DNA of 11,472 nt from an uncultured Parabacteroides sp. GTDB lineage: Bacteria; Bacteroidota; Bacteroidia; Bacteroidales; Tannerellaceae. The notes beneath the pieces are model-generated. The model did not search any database and had not been told where the DNA came from. It saw nothing but the letters and a program-made list of their open reading frames with translations. This document shows, one piece after another, positions 1 to 6,968 of this stretch (position 1 is its first letter; every line of letters starts with the position of its first letter). Location: contig CAAGLQ010000245.1 in NCBI GenBank assembly GCA_900770835.1, forward strand, positions 1 through 11,472, read 5' to 3'. The position numbers were made by a program, and so were the translations under genes.

Positions 1-1
1 A

Positions 2-130
2 GGCTCTACTGCCTATGGATGGGCGGTGGATCATGAGGGACAGTTCCATGAGTTTGGTCTCCAAAGCAACCGCTCCTTTTATCGCAAGGGCACGTATCAA
101 ATTTCGCATGTGGTTTGGAAGAGGAGATGA
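2..130 (+). CDS. C-terminal end of an unrecognised protein (5' end outside window)
   Basis: An open frame enters from the left edge and stops at TGA 128-130, giving the last 42 residues of a protein. The tail is rich in alternating polar and aromatic residues (AYGWAVDHEGQFHEFG, then SNRSFYRKGTYQISHVVWKRR minus its last residues) and ends in a basic KRR. The alternating pattern could be beta strands, but I do not recognise a family. A second frame (3-188) is also open, so the choice of frame rests only on the more protein-like composition. About 100 bases separate it from the first CRISPR-associated gene, so it is probably not part of that operon. Confidence 0.4.
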   Translation, partial: GSTAYGWAVDHEGQFHEFGLQSNRSFYRKGTYQISHVVWKRR

Positions 131-232
131 CGAAGATAGTTTAGTGTATTACGTACATTTTCTTTTCATTTGCATGGGTTTTCATTAAATAATTCACATA
201 TTTGCAATGACAATCAAAAAAAGATAGTACAC

Positions 233-865
233 ATGGAAGACAGACAAATTTCAATTGGCGTATTCATTGATGGGGGCTATTATGCTAAAGTTGATGAGGA
301 ATTAAAAAAAACGGCAGGTATGCAGGTAGATCTAAACAGCTTGCTGTTTTTTATTCGTGAACAGATTTCCACCAAGTATGGATTGGCTTTCCCTGATTGC
401 CAAATTACGGAATGCCATTATTTTAGAGGTCGATACCGAGTCAATGATGCGCAGAATAAACACATTCTTTATGTAGAGCGAAAGTTTGAAGATACATTGA
501 TCGAGAATGATGTAGTGTTCCATTATAAGCATTTGCGTGAAGTGCAAAAGAATGGACAGGCGGTGGTCATTGAAAAAGGAATTGATGTATGGTATGCTTT
601 GGAAACCTATGAATTAGCTTTGATTCGTAAGTTTGACTTTGTCATTTTGATAACCGGGGATGCGGATCACGAAATGTTAGTCAAGAAGTTGAAATCCTTG
701 AAAATAAGGGTGATGTTATTAACTTGGGATGTGGGTAAGGACTCTTCTACATCTCCTTTTTTGCAAGAAGAAGCAGGATGGCATATCGAATTATCTGATG
801 AATGTGCACAGAATAAATCATTAATCAATAAGCTCTGCCGGAATGTGCAAGGAGGTGGAAAATAA
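233..865 (+). CDS. NYN-domain (LabA/DUF88, PIN-like) putative ribonuclease, CRISPR-associated
   Basis: A 210-residue soluble protein that looks like one NYN domain, a PIN-like fold using clustered acidic residues and metal to cut RNA. Visible motifs are VFIDGGYYAK near the N-terminus (D13), KGIDVWYALETYELA (D118) and ITGDADHEMLVKKLK (D143, D145), in the order and spacing expected of the family. I chose ATG 233 because the domain starts within ten residues. The frame could extend upstream to TTG 170, but those extra residues look non-coding. It is first in the run, and its end overlaps the NrN-like gene by 23 nt, so translation is probably coupled. Family membership is well supported. The substrate is not: it might degrade viral or host RNA on infection, process array RNA, or act on a nucleotide signal. 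It has no recognisable sensor domain and no membrane segment. Confidence 0.8.
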   Translation: MEDRQISIGVFIDGGYYAKVDEELKKTAGMQVDLNSLLFFIREQISTKYGLAFPDCQITECHYFRGRYRVNDAQNKHILYVERKFEDTLIENDVVFHYKHLREVQKNGQAVVIEKGIDVWYALETYELALIRKFDFVILITGDADHEMLVKKLKSLKIRVMLLTWDVGKDSSTSPFLQEEAGWHIELSDECAQNKSLINKLCRNVQGGGK

Positions 866-1607
866 ACTCTTCTTGTTGGGAGGACATGATTTGGAGATGC
901 TATCCATTGCCGAATTATTGACAGATCAGCATATTCCCTATATAGATGCTGGTTTGACTTGGAGCAATGCAAAGTTGAGTGCATATAAAGATGTGCTACT
1001 TGATTCTGCTGGAAAGTTGCTTTACGGGGTGGAATTGATGACAGATATCCTCCCTCCGGCAAACTATGCGTTGATAGACCATCACAACAAACAAACGGAC
1101 ACTCCCTCCTCATTAGAGCAGGTTGCCGCACTGTTGGGTGTATCGCTCGATCGACAACAACAATTAATTGCCGCCAATGATAAAGGGTATATTCCAGCGA
1201 TGAGGGCTTTGGGGGCTACAGATGAAGAGGTGTATCAGATCAGACGGTTAGACCGATTGATTCAAGGTGTTACTGCACAAGAAGAGCGCCAAGCGGAATT
1301 GGATGTTGAGAGGTGCCGTATGGACAAAGGTGTAATAATTGTGCAGACAACTTTGACCCGATTCTCTCCGATATGCGATCGGCTCTATCCAACGGATCGT
1401 TTATTGATCTACAACGAGCAAGAGTGGACCTATTATGGAAAAGGAATAGATAGGTTGATCCACCATTTCTCCTCCTTATTGGCACAAGGAAAATGCTACT
1501 ACGGAGGTGGTGCAAATGGTTATTTCGGTATGGCTCAAGGTGTGCATACCTTTTTGGCAATCATACAAGATGTAAAACAGATTATAGATAGCGTTGGCGA
1601 TGTTTAG
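843..1607 (+). CDS. DHH-family NrN-like phosphodiesterase, predicted SAM-AMP degrading off-switch
   Basis: A 254-residue protein with the layout of DHH/DHHA1 (nanoRNase-like) phosphodiesterases. The metal-binding positions appear in order: GGHDLEM (H15, D16), YIDAG (D36), LIDHHNK (D79-H80-H81) and ANDKGYI (D113). A glycine-rich C-terminal segment, YYGGGANGYFG (220-229), fits the DHHA1 substrate-binding loop. In the B. fragilis type III-B system a CorA-associated NrN phosphodiesterase breaks down the SAM-AMP second messenger. The same role is inferred here from family and from position directly upstream of corA. ATG 843 lies inside the previous gene. GTG 855 is the alternative start, but an AGGAGG at 849-854 is too close to serve it. 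The stop overlaps the corA start by 8 nt. It could instead hydrolyse another short nucleotide, since substrate cannot be read from sequence. Confidence 0.8.
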   Translation: MCKEVENKLFLLGGHDLEMLSIAELLTDQHIPYIDAGLTWSNAKLSAYKDVLLDSAGKLLYGVELMTDILPPANYALIDHHNKQTDTPSSLEQVAALLGVSLDRQQQLIAANDKGYIPAMRALGATDEEVYQIRRLDRLIQGVTAQEERQAELDVERCRMDKGVIIVQTTLTRFSPICDRLYPTDRLLIYNEQEWTYYGKGIDRLIHHFSSLLAQGKCYYGGGANGYFGMAQGVHTFLAIIQDVKQIIDSVGDV

Positions 1608-3117
1608 TAAACATGTATTTTTTTTCCCGTTCAAATGGAATGTAAAGGGGCACAAAGGATTTGATTTTACCAAACAGATTGATTTGTCAAATCTGAAGCC
1701 TTCTGCATATTCTAACTGGCAGCGTAATTTGCATCCAGATGAAAAAGATGCTAAAGTGCTGTATGATGAGAAATGCTATTATTATCCGTTTGTGCGGGAT
1801 GTGCTTTACGACACAGGAAAATCAGACACATTGGTCTATCACTTTGAACGACGAGAGACGAAACCGGATGCGAATTGTTGCTACCACATTAAAGTAAATA
1901 AAGGGAAAGAGTTTGTCTTGAAGTTGGATGCTATCAATCTCAATTTCTATTCTACGGGAGTTGGCATGTTGACCTTCTATTTACGGAATGATTTCTACAA
2001 AGATTTGGATGAGATTTTGGCTATCAATCAGTACGGCAGACGCATATTCCCTCCTTTCTTCGGGGCTATTGATTTGAAGAATCGATCTGAGATAGCAGAA
2101 CGGCTTTGGATAGAGGGTCTTGATGGCGATCCGGAACGTTATGAGGAAGACTTTTCAGGCTATACGGTTCATGATGCCTGGAGACCTGCTCGGTTCATCC
2201 GAAGCTTGATCGAGGATTTTCAGTCCTTGCTGGAGATTCAGTCAGCGATTGATGATCGGATGTTCGTATCCTGTTGGTATGCCAATGATGTGTTGACTCA
2301 GCGGTTCACCTCCAAGCCTGATGACTCTAGTGAGTTTATTGCGCAACAGGAATGGGATGAATTTTACGGGAGTGAAGAGGAATATAAGGGACTGATGGCT
2401 GAGCGGTTCTCGCAATCAAAAGATTGGTATCGGTTCCTCTATGTAGATGCTAACGAACCTACTTGCCAGCATGAGCCGATGCGTAGAAAGTTAGTAGCGC
2501 ATGACACCTATTTTCGTTGGGCTGGAAGTGGATCTCTGTATGGTGTCACACGTTATTCGTTCATGTTATTGACAGGAACAGGCTTTTATCCTGAGGAAAT
2601 CCTTTCCAAGCATGTGGAGACCATCTATGCTCGTATGGTAGAGTTTGTCTTGATTCAGAAAATGTCGATTCTGAAGTTCTCGGAGGCAGTGACTGATGTC
2701 AGTAACCTCAAGGGGAAGTCAGACGTAGTAGCTAACCGGATCGGATCCCTCTACAAAGAATACATTCGTTTCATGAATCAGTATTATTTTAAGGAAGTGA
2801 CCGCACAAGATCAAGGCATTGAACTTTATCAATTATTGGAAGAGCAGATGGAGATTGAGGCATGTGCCAAGGACTTGGATGAGGAAATCAGTGAGCTACA
2901 CGGCTACATCTCTTTGATGAATGATGAGGCTCGTAACAAGAAGGCTGAATTGTTGAATATCATTGCTGCTTTAGTTTTGCCTCCTACCGTTATAGCCGGT
3001 TTGTTTGGCATGAATGCAATGAGCGATATGCCTGATTTTGCGTGGCAGTTATTATTGATTATAGCTATCACTTTAGGGTGTTTATTCATCATACGAAAAA
3101 AATTATGGAAATTCTAA
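1600..3117 (+). CDS. corA: CorA-like membrane channel, type III CRISPR effector
   Basis: A 505-residue protein with the CorA signature at its C-terminus. A first membrane helix ending AGLFGMN (G470-M471-N472) is followed by the short loop AMSDMPD, a second helix (about 482-500) and a basic tail RKKLWKF. The roughly 445-residue cytoplasmic part is much longer than in housekeeping CorA magnesium channels (total usually 310-370), as in CRISPR-linked CorA proteins. A helical, charged stretch at about 375-445 leads into the pore helix. In B. fragilis Cmr the CorA effector binds SAM-AMP and is presumed to breach the inner membrane and stop growth; that role is inferred here. ATG 1600 is preferred over TTG 1594. 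It overlaps the NrN-like gene by 8 nt and the next small gene by 13 nt. Ligand-binding residues cannot be placed by eye. Confidence 0.88.
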   Translation: MFSKHVFFFPFKWNVKGHKGFDFTKQIDLSNLKPSAYSNWQRNLHPDEKDAKVLYDEKCYYYPFVRDVLYDTGKSDTLVYHFERRETKPDANCCYHIKVNKGKEFVLKLDAINLNFYSTGVGMLTFYLRNDFYKDLDEILAINQYGRRIFPPFFGAIDLKNRSEIAERLWIEGLDGDPERYEEDFSGYTVHDAWRPARFIRSLIEDFQSLLEIQSAIDDRMFVSCWYANDVLTQRFTSKPDDSSEFIAQQEWDEFYGSEEEYKGLMAERFSQSKDWYRFLYVDANEPTCQHEPMRRKLVAHDTYFRWAGSGSLYGVTRYSFMLLTGTGFYPEEILSKHVETIYARMVEFVLIQKMSILKFSEAVTDVSNLKGKSDVVANRIGSLYKEYIRFMNQYYFKEVTAQDQGIELYQLLEEQMEIEACAKDLDEEISELHGYISLMNDEARNKKAELLNIIAALVLPPTVIAGLFGMNAMSDMPDFAWQLLLIIAITLGCLFIIRKKLWKF

Positions 3118-3365
3118 AATCAATCGTTTGGGCAATAACCATTTTGGCTGTTGTAGCCATAGCCGCTATTGTGATACCCTCTTGCTTGGGCGTAGAGTGC
3201 CGTGGCTGTTTGGAGGGAATCTATTGGATAGTTGGTGTAGCAGCAGCGCTTTTACTTGTTCTTTTGAGAGGAAGCCATTGGTTGGAAAAGGAGCATTTCG
3301 AGTTGGAGGAGCAGGCAAAGGATAAAGAATGGAATAGACAACAGCAAATAAATAAAAAAGCATGA
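3105..3365 (+). CDS. Small two-helix membrane protein of unknown function, coupled to corA
   Basis: An 86-residue protein with two predicted membrane helices (about 7-26 and 39-55), joined by a short loop carrying three cysteines, C27, C32 and C35 (CxxxxCxxC). A long charged helix-like tail follows (about 58-86, rich in E, K and Q). I recognise no family. The start at ATG 3105 lies inside the end of corA (13 nt overlap), and its stop overlaps the Cas6 start as ATGA at 3362-3365. Such tight coupling on both sides argues for a real gene made together with CorA. The hairpin topology would put the tail in the cytoplasm if both ends face in, a reasonable layout for a CorA partner, regulator or second pore. 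That is inference only. A coding frame reaching back to 3042 runs inside corA and is not needed. Confidence 0.75.
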   Translation: MEILKSIVWAITILAVVAIAAIVIPSCLGVECRGCLEGIYWIVGVAAALLLVLLRGSHWLEKEHFELEEQAKDKEWNRQQQINKKA

Positions 3366-4351
3366 AATCCATCACGTTTAGTTACCATCGGTTACAGGTG
3401 CGCTTTTTTGCGCAGGCAGGCGTGTCGTTGGATGCTTGGATAGGGGCGGTTTTGCGCAACAACTTCTTGAAGCAGGCTGCCGAAGTGATAGACGATCAAG
3501 GTATTTCGCTATTTCAGCATTTGAATACGTTGCCTATCGCAGCGTCGCATCCCAATTGGCAATCTTTGCAAGGAGGATTTCCCAAAGCCTTGTGGTTTGA
3601 CTGTCGGGATATACCTTCAGGAAATAGATCAAGAACCTTGTATGCCCATCAGATCTATTCATTTACAATCGTTCTTGCTGCCAGTATCGTCCCTTTTTTC
3701 CCGCAGATCATGGAGGCTCTCGACCGAATGTGCCAAAAGGGTTTCGGCCATCCTGTCGTACCCATTTCTTTAATGGATGTAACGGAAAGTGATGAAAATA
3801 ACCAAACGCAATTATGCTATCAACCGAAGGTGGGAATAGTGCGTTGGCCTCTTTCTCCAATTCGATTATCTGATTTTTGTTTGGCAACAGATGCACCATC
3901 TGATGCGACGATCCAATTGGATTTCATGACTCCTGTCAATCTGTTCCGACAACGGGTGAAGAAAACGACTGAATTGAGTTATCAGGATAAACTGAACGGT
4001 TTTCCATCGTTTTACCAGTTTATGCGTTCTTTAGTCTATCGGGTCAGTACATTGGATTTGCTATTTGGCAATCGACCTGGAGAGGGTGGCTGGTCAGAAA
4101 TGGAGATCGATCAATTCCTGCAAGCGACTGTTGAGGCACAGCTACAGCAGGCGAATGTGAGAAGCAAAAAGGTGAGAGGAACACCCAAGCAGGGAAGGGA
4201 TCATCTCTATGTGATGGAGGGTTACCAGGGACAGTTAGTTTGGCAGCAGGTATCCTCTCTCTACTTGCCCCTGTTGGCTTTTGGCACAGGGCTTTTGGTG
4301 GGCAACCAGGTGCAGTATGGCTTGGGCGCCTATAACGTAACGATTTTATAA
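3362..4351 (+). CDS. cas6: Cas6 pre-crRNA processing endoribonuclease
   Basis: A 329-residue RAMP protein. The key evidence is the C-terminal glycine-rich loop, LLAFGTGLLVGNQVQYGLGAY, placed about ten residues from the end as in the Cas6 family with the C-terminal PF10040-type domain. The N-terminal half also reads as a ferredoxin-like Cas6 domain. Cas6 cuts the array transcript inside each repeat. Here the likely substrate is the 35-nt repeat downstream, cut 8 nt from its 3' end. The start codon overlaps the stop of the small membrane protein gene (ATGA), and a 19-nt gap leads to cmr1. The usual catalytic histidine cannot be assigned by eye; Cas6 active sites vary. A different RAMP subunit is possible, but all other Cmr subunits are accounted for. 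Confidence 0.82.
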   Translation: MKSITFSYHRLQVRFFAQAGVSLDAWIGAVLRNNFLKQAAEVIDDQGISLFQHLNTLPIAASHPNWQSLQGGFPKALWFDCRDIPSGNRSRTLYAHQIYSFTIVLAASIVPFFPQIMEALDRMCQKGFGHPVVPISLMDVTESDENNQTQLCYQPKVGIVRWPLSPIRLSDFCLATDAPSDATIQLDFMTPVNLFRQRVKKTTELSYQDKLNGFPSFYQFMRSLVYRVSTLDLLFGNRPGEGGWSEMEIDQFLQATVEAQLQQANVRSKKVRGTPKQGRDHLYVMEGYQGQLVWQQVSSLYLPLLAFGTGLLVGNQVQYGLGAYNVTIL

Positions 4352-4370
4352 CCTCATAATCTTATCATAT

Positions 4371-5522
4371 ATGGCACAACTTGTAATTGAATTGAAACAG
4401 CACACGCCAATCCTGCATTTCCAGCATGGTCAGCAGGGAGCGACGTTGCGTGCGACGGAGGTCAAGCCTAAGTTGGACAAGTTCATCCATCAAGTTTTTG
4501 AGCGGAATAAACTATCTCTCAATCCCGACTGGCTGATTGGCCCGGACAAGCGGGCGTTGGACTACAAAATGCGGATTCGCCTGAAAGGGGAAGGCCGCCA
4601 AGAGTTTTGGGTAAGATCGATTAGTGATCAGAAGATCAAAGCTCCTAATCCCATAGCGATCATCAAGAAGAGTCCCTATTTCGCACAAATGGAGGCGGAT
4701 CAAGACTTGAAGGAACGATTTGATCTTCAGCAATGGAATACTATTGGGAAGAAAGGACTGCTATGGCATTATCCTTTAGAGATCACTATCTTCTCTCTGC
4801 ATAAGGATCTCTTGGCAGAACTATCTAAAAGGATCGAAGATTTTTTCATTTGTACAAATTTTGGAACGAGAAGTGACAAGGGATTTGGTAGTTTCACGGT
4901 ATCCAGAATTAATGGGAGTGCAACTACCAAGCAAGCTGATAAGGTATTACCCAATCATTTCGATTTTGCATACAAGAAAAAATACGCTATTACTAATGCC
5001 GATGCAATAGCTTTTGAAAACGAAATCTTCAAAATCATTACAGATGATTTCATGAAGATTCGCAGTTATATGGAAGCTTACGTGAAAAATGGGACTGAAT
5101 GGGGTGGTGGATTAGAATGGGATCGTAATTATTTCAAAAAGATAGTGCGAAAGCAAGAGGCGGATGCCAACGACTATCTTTATGTCAGGGGCTTACTTGG
5201 TCTTCCTTCATTCTATTCTTATGAGCAACTGCCAGGTAAACCTGTTGTTAATGTGAAAGAGGATCCTGATTCTGGAGAGATCGAACGTTTCCCTTCTCCG
5301 CTATTGTTTAAGGTAATTCAAGGCTATATATATATCCTTGGAAACAAGGATGCTATAGATAGCATGTTAAATAGAGATATAGAGGTGGATTGCTCTGTAA
5401 GCGACGAGATAACGTATATGCTTACGCCAGAGTCTTTTGATATAGACAATTATCTGAACTCAGCCATCCAAGCGAAAAAGTTAAACTATAAGAAACTCAT
5501 ACGTAACAATAAAAGAGTATGA
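4371..5522 (+). CDS. cmr1: Cmr1-like RAMP subunit (divergent)
   Basis: A 383-residue RAMP protein. It opens with a beta strand and QHTPILHFQHGQQGATLRATEVK, matching the TP...G...LR start of Cmr1, though the usual KG.LR.WWR-type motif is replaced by KPKLDKFI. The glycine-rich loop TNFGTRSDKGFGSF (162-175) is typical of Cas7-like RAMPs. In Cmr complexes Cmr1 caps the 3' end of the crRNA. Assignment rests partly on order: it sits directly before cas10, and Cmr3, Cmr4 and Cmr6 are all found elsewhere. The last third (from about 4930) is visibly more AT-rich than the first and than cas10, and is less RAMP-like. The stop overlaps the cas10 start as ATGA (5519-5522). It could be another Cas7-like subunit. 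Confidence 0.75.
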   Translation: MAQLVIELKQHTPILHFQHGQQGATLRATEVKPKLDKFIHQVFERNKLSLNPDWLIGPDKRALDYKMRIRLKGEGRQEFWVRSISDQKIKAPNPIAIIKKSPYFAQMEADQDLKERFDLQQWNTIGKKGLLWHYPLEITIFSLHKDLLAELSKRIEDFFICTNFGTRSDKGFGSFTVSRINGSATTKQADKVLPNHFDFAYKKKYAITNADAIAFENEIFKIITDDFMKIRSYMEAYVKNGTEWGGGLEWDRNYFKKIVRKQEADANDYLYVRGLLGLPSFYSYEQLPGKPVVNVKEDPDSGEIERFPSPLLFKVIQGYIYILGNKDAIDSMLNRDIEVDCSVSDEITYMLTPESFDIDNYLNSAIQAKKLNYKKLIRNNKRV

Positions 5523-6964
5523 AACACTATATCGCAATCACATTAGGGCCGATCACGAGGGTGATCTCTTTGGCGAAGAGCACCAAGGAGCTTTGGGCGG
5601 CCAGCTATCTCTTCTCCTATTTGGCGAAGCAGTTGATTCGGCCTTTTAAGGAACGCAACTTCTTGCTTCCTTACTTGGATCCGAGAATGGATCAACCGGA
5701 GGTGACCTTGGGAGCCGGGGTTTATCCCGATCGGTATATCTTTGAAGCGCAGGAAGGCGATTTTGAATTGTTGTGTAAACGAGTAGATCAGGTTTTGGTT
5801 GATTTAGCCATCGACATCACGGCTAAATTAAGTCTAAAGGTGGATATGAGCAAGGTGGATGAGTATCTGCGTCATACGCTCAAGATCTACTTCTGCGAGT
5901 TGTCTATTGACGAAGCGTTAGCCGACCAAGTGGTAAGCTGTTGTGAGCAACGGTTGGCTACACTGGAATGCCAAGATAGCTACCCTCTGAAGGAACAGAA
6001 GCAGGAGGATTACCTACCGCAATACTTCGGCCGTGTCAACGATTCCTTCTTGGTGAAGGATGGTTTTGGCGAGGAAAAGAGGGGGCGACTCTTTGAAACT
6101 GTTTTGGAATGCGCATCCGGTAGAGAGGCAACGGAAGATACAACCCAATTGCTTCCCTATAAGAAGTATATCGCCATTGTGAAAGCTGATGGCGACAACC
6201 TGACAGAGACCATCAAACAGCTGAAAGCAAAAGGGAAAGATGTGACGACGCTGAGTAAGGCCCTGTTCCAATTCAGCACCGAGGCCATTGCCTGCATCAA
6301 GAATTTTGGTGGTATGGCGGTCTTTGTCGGTGGAGATGATCTGCTCTTTTTCGCCCCGGTGAGACGAGGTGATCAGACCGTTTTCGATCTGATTCGTGCG
6401 CTTGATACGGCGTTTAAACGCTGTTTAAATGAGGCGTTGCAGGTAGAAGCCCCCTCCACGCTCTCGTTCGGTGTCTCGATGACCTATCACAAGTTCCCGT
6501 TGTTTGAGGCTGTGGAGCAGGCAGAAGGCTTGCTCTCAAAAGCCAAAAAAGCCCCCGGCAAGAACCATTTGGCTTGGTGTCTGCGGAAGCACAGCGGGCA
6601 GATCGTGCAAGGCTTGATGCCGAAGGCGAACGACAGTCTTTACCGCCAGTTCGGCAATTTGTTGGCGATTGCAAAAGATTCACAGCGGACAGAGGAGTTT
6701 TTCCGTTCGTTCACCTATTGGTTAAGTGCGAATCGCACCCATTTAGCCTATCTGTTGTCGAAACCGGCCGAGTCAGCAGCTCGTATGTTGATCAATTGTT
6801 TCCGAAACAATTTCAATGAGGATGTGCATGTCGGCAAAGCCTCTTTTGAGCAGCAATTGGTGGATTACCTGTTGGCTGCAGCCAAGGCTTCTGAAAAAGC
6901 AGAGCAAGCCATCGATGAGCTTGTGGCCGTATTACGTTTTGTTGGATTCTTAATCAGTAAATAG
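5519..6964 (+). CDS. cmr2: Cas10/Cmr2 large subunit, HD-less, with GGDD polymerase motif
   Basis: A 481-residue Cas10. It begins directly with the Cmr2 palm-domain opening (ITLGPITRVISLAKSTKELW), so the N-terminal HD nuclease domain is absent; HD-bearing Cmr2 proteins are usually well over 700 residues. The metal-binding motif of the first palm is KADGDNL (D224, D226), and the catalytic VFVGGDDLLFF gives G271-G272-D273-D274. The rest fits the helical C-terminal D4 region. No clear zinc-finger cysteine cluster is seen. Target RNA binding should switch on nucleotide synthesis rather than DNA cutting. With CorA and an NrN-like enzyme upstream, and no Csm6 or CARF protein in view, SAM-AMP is the predicted product by analogy with B. 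fragilis Cmr. It is coupled by ATGA to cmr1 and lies 4 nt from cmr3. Confidence 0.95.
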   Translation: MKHYIAITLGPITRVISLAKSTKELWAASYLFSYLAKQLIRPFKERNFLLPYLDPRMDQPEVTLGAGVYPDRYIFEAQEGDFELLCKRVDQVLVDLAIDITAKLSLKVDMSKVDEYLRHTLKIYFCELSIDEALADQVVSCCEQRLATLECQDSYPLKEQKQEDYLPQYFGRVNDSFLVKDGFGEEKRGRLFETVLECASGREATEDTTQLLPYKKYIAIVKADGDNLTETIKQLKAKGKDVTTLSKALFQFSTEAIACIKNFGGMAVFVGGDDLLFFAPVRRGDQTVFDLIRALDTAFKRCLNEALQVEAPSTLSFGVSMTYHKFPLFEAVEQAEGLLSKAKKAPGKNHLAWCLRKHSGQIVQGLMPKANDSLYRQFGNLLAIAKDSQRTEEFFRSFTYWLSANRTHLAYLLSKPAESAARMLINCFRNNFNEDVHVGKASFEQQLVDYLLAAAKASEKAEQAIDELVAVLRFVGFLISK

Positions 6965-6968
6965 GCGT

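Noticed and set aside
3..188. Second open frame at the left edge
   Set aside because: It is cut by the window, lacks any motif and overlaps the more protein-like frame 2-130.
169..204. Possible operon promoter, TTTG 169-172 with CATATTTG 197-204
   Set aside because: The -7 box has a mismatch in its TA and the spacer is 24 nt, so it is too weak to list, although a promoter is expected near here.
170..232. Upstream extension of the NYN gene from TTG 170
   Set aside because: The extra 21 residues precede the conserved first strand and look like translated AT-rich leader DNA; ATG 233 fits the domain.
667..1131. Minus-strand open frame under the NYN and NrN-like genes
   Set aside because: It lies antisense to two genes with strong family motifs, and its own translation is cysteine- and histidine-scattered without a motif.
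3042..3104. Longer form of the small membrane protein starting inside corA
   Set aside because: It would encode residues out of frame under the CorA pore helix; ATG 3105 gives a clean two-helix protein.
5333..5352. Hairpin ATCCTTG-GAAA-CAAGGAT inside cmr1
   Set aside because: A 7-bp stem with a GNRA loop in a coding region and no T tract; probably chance.
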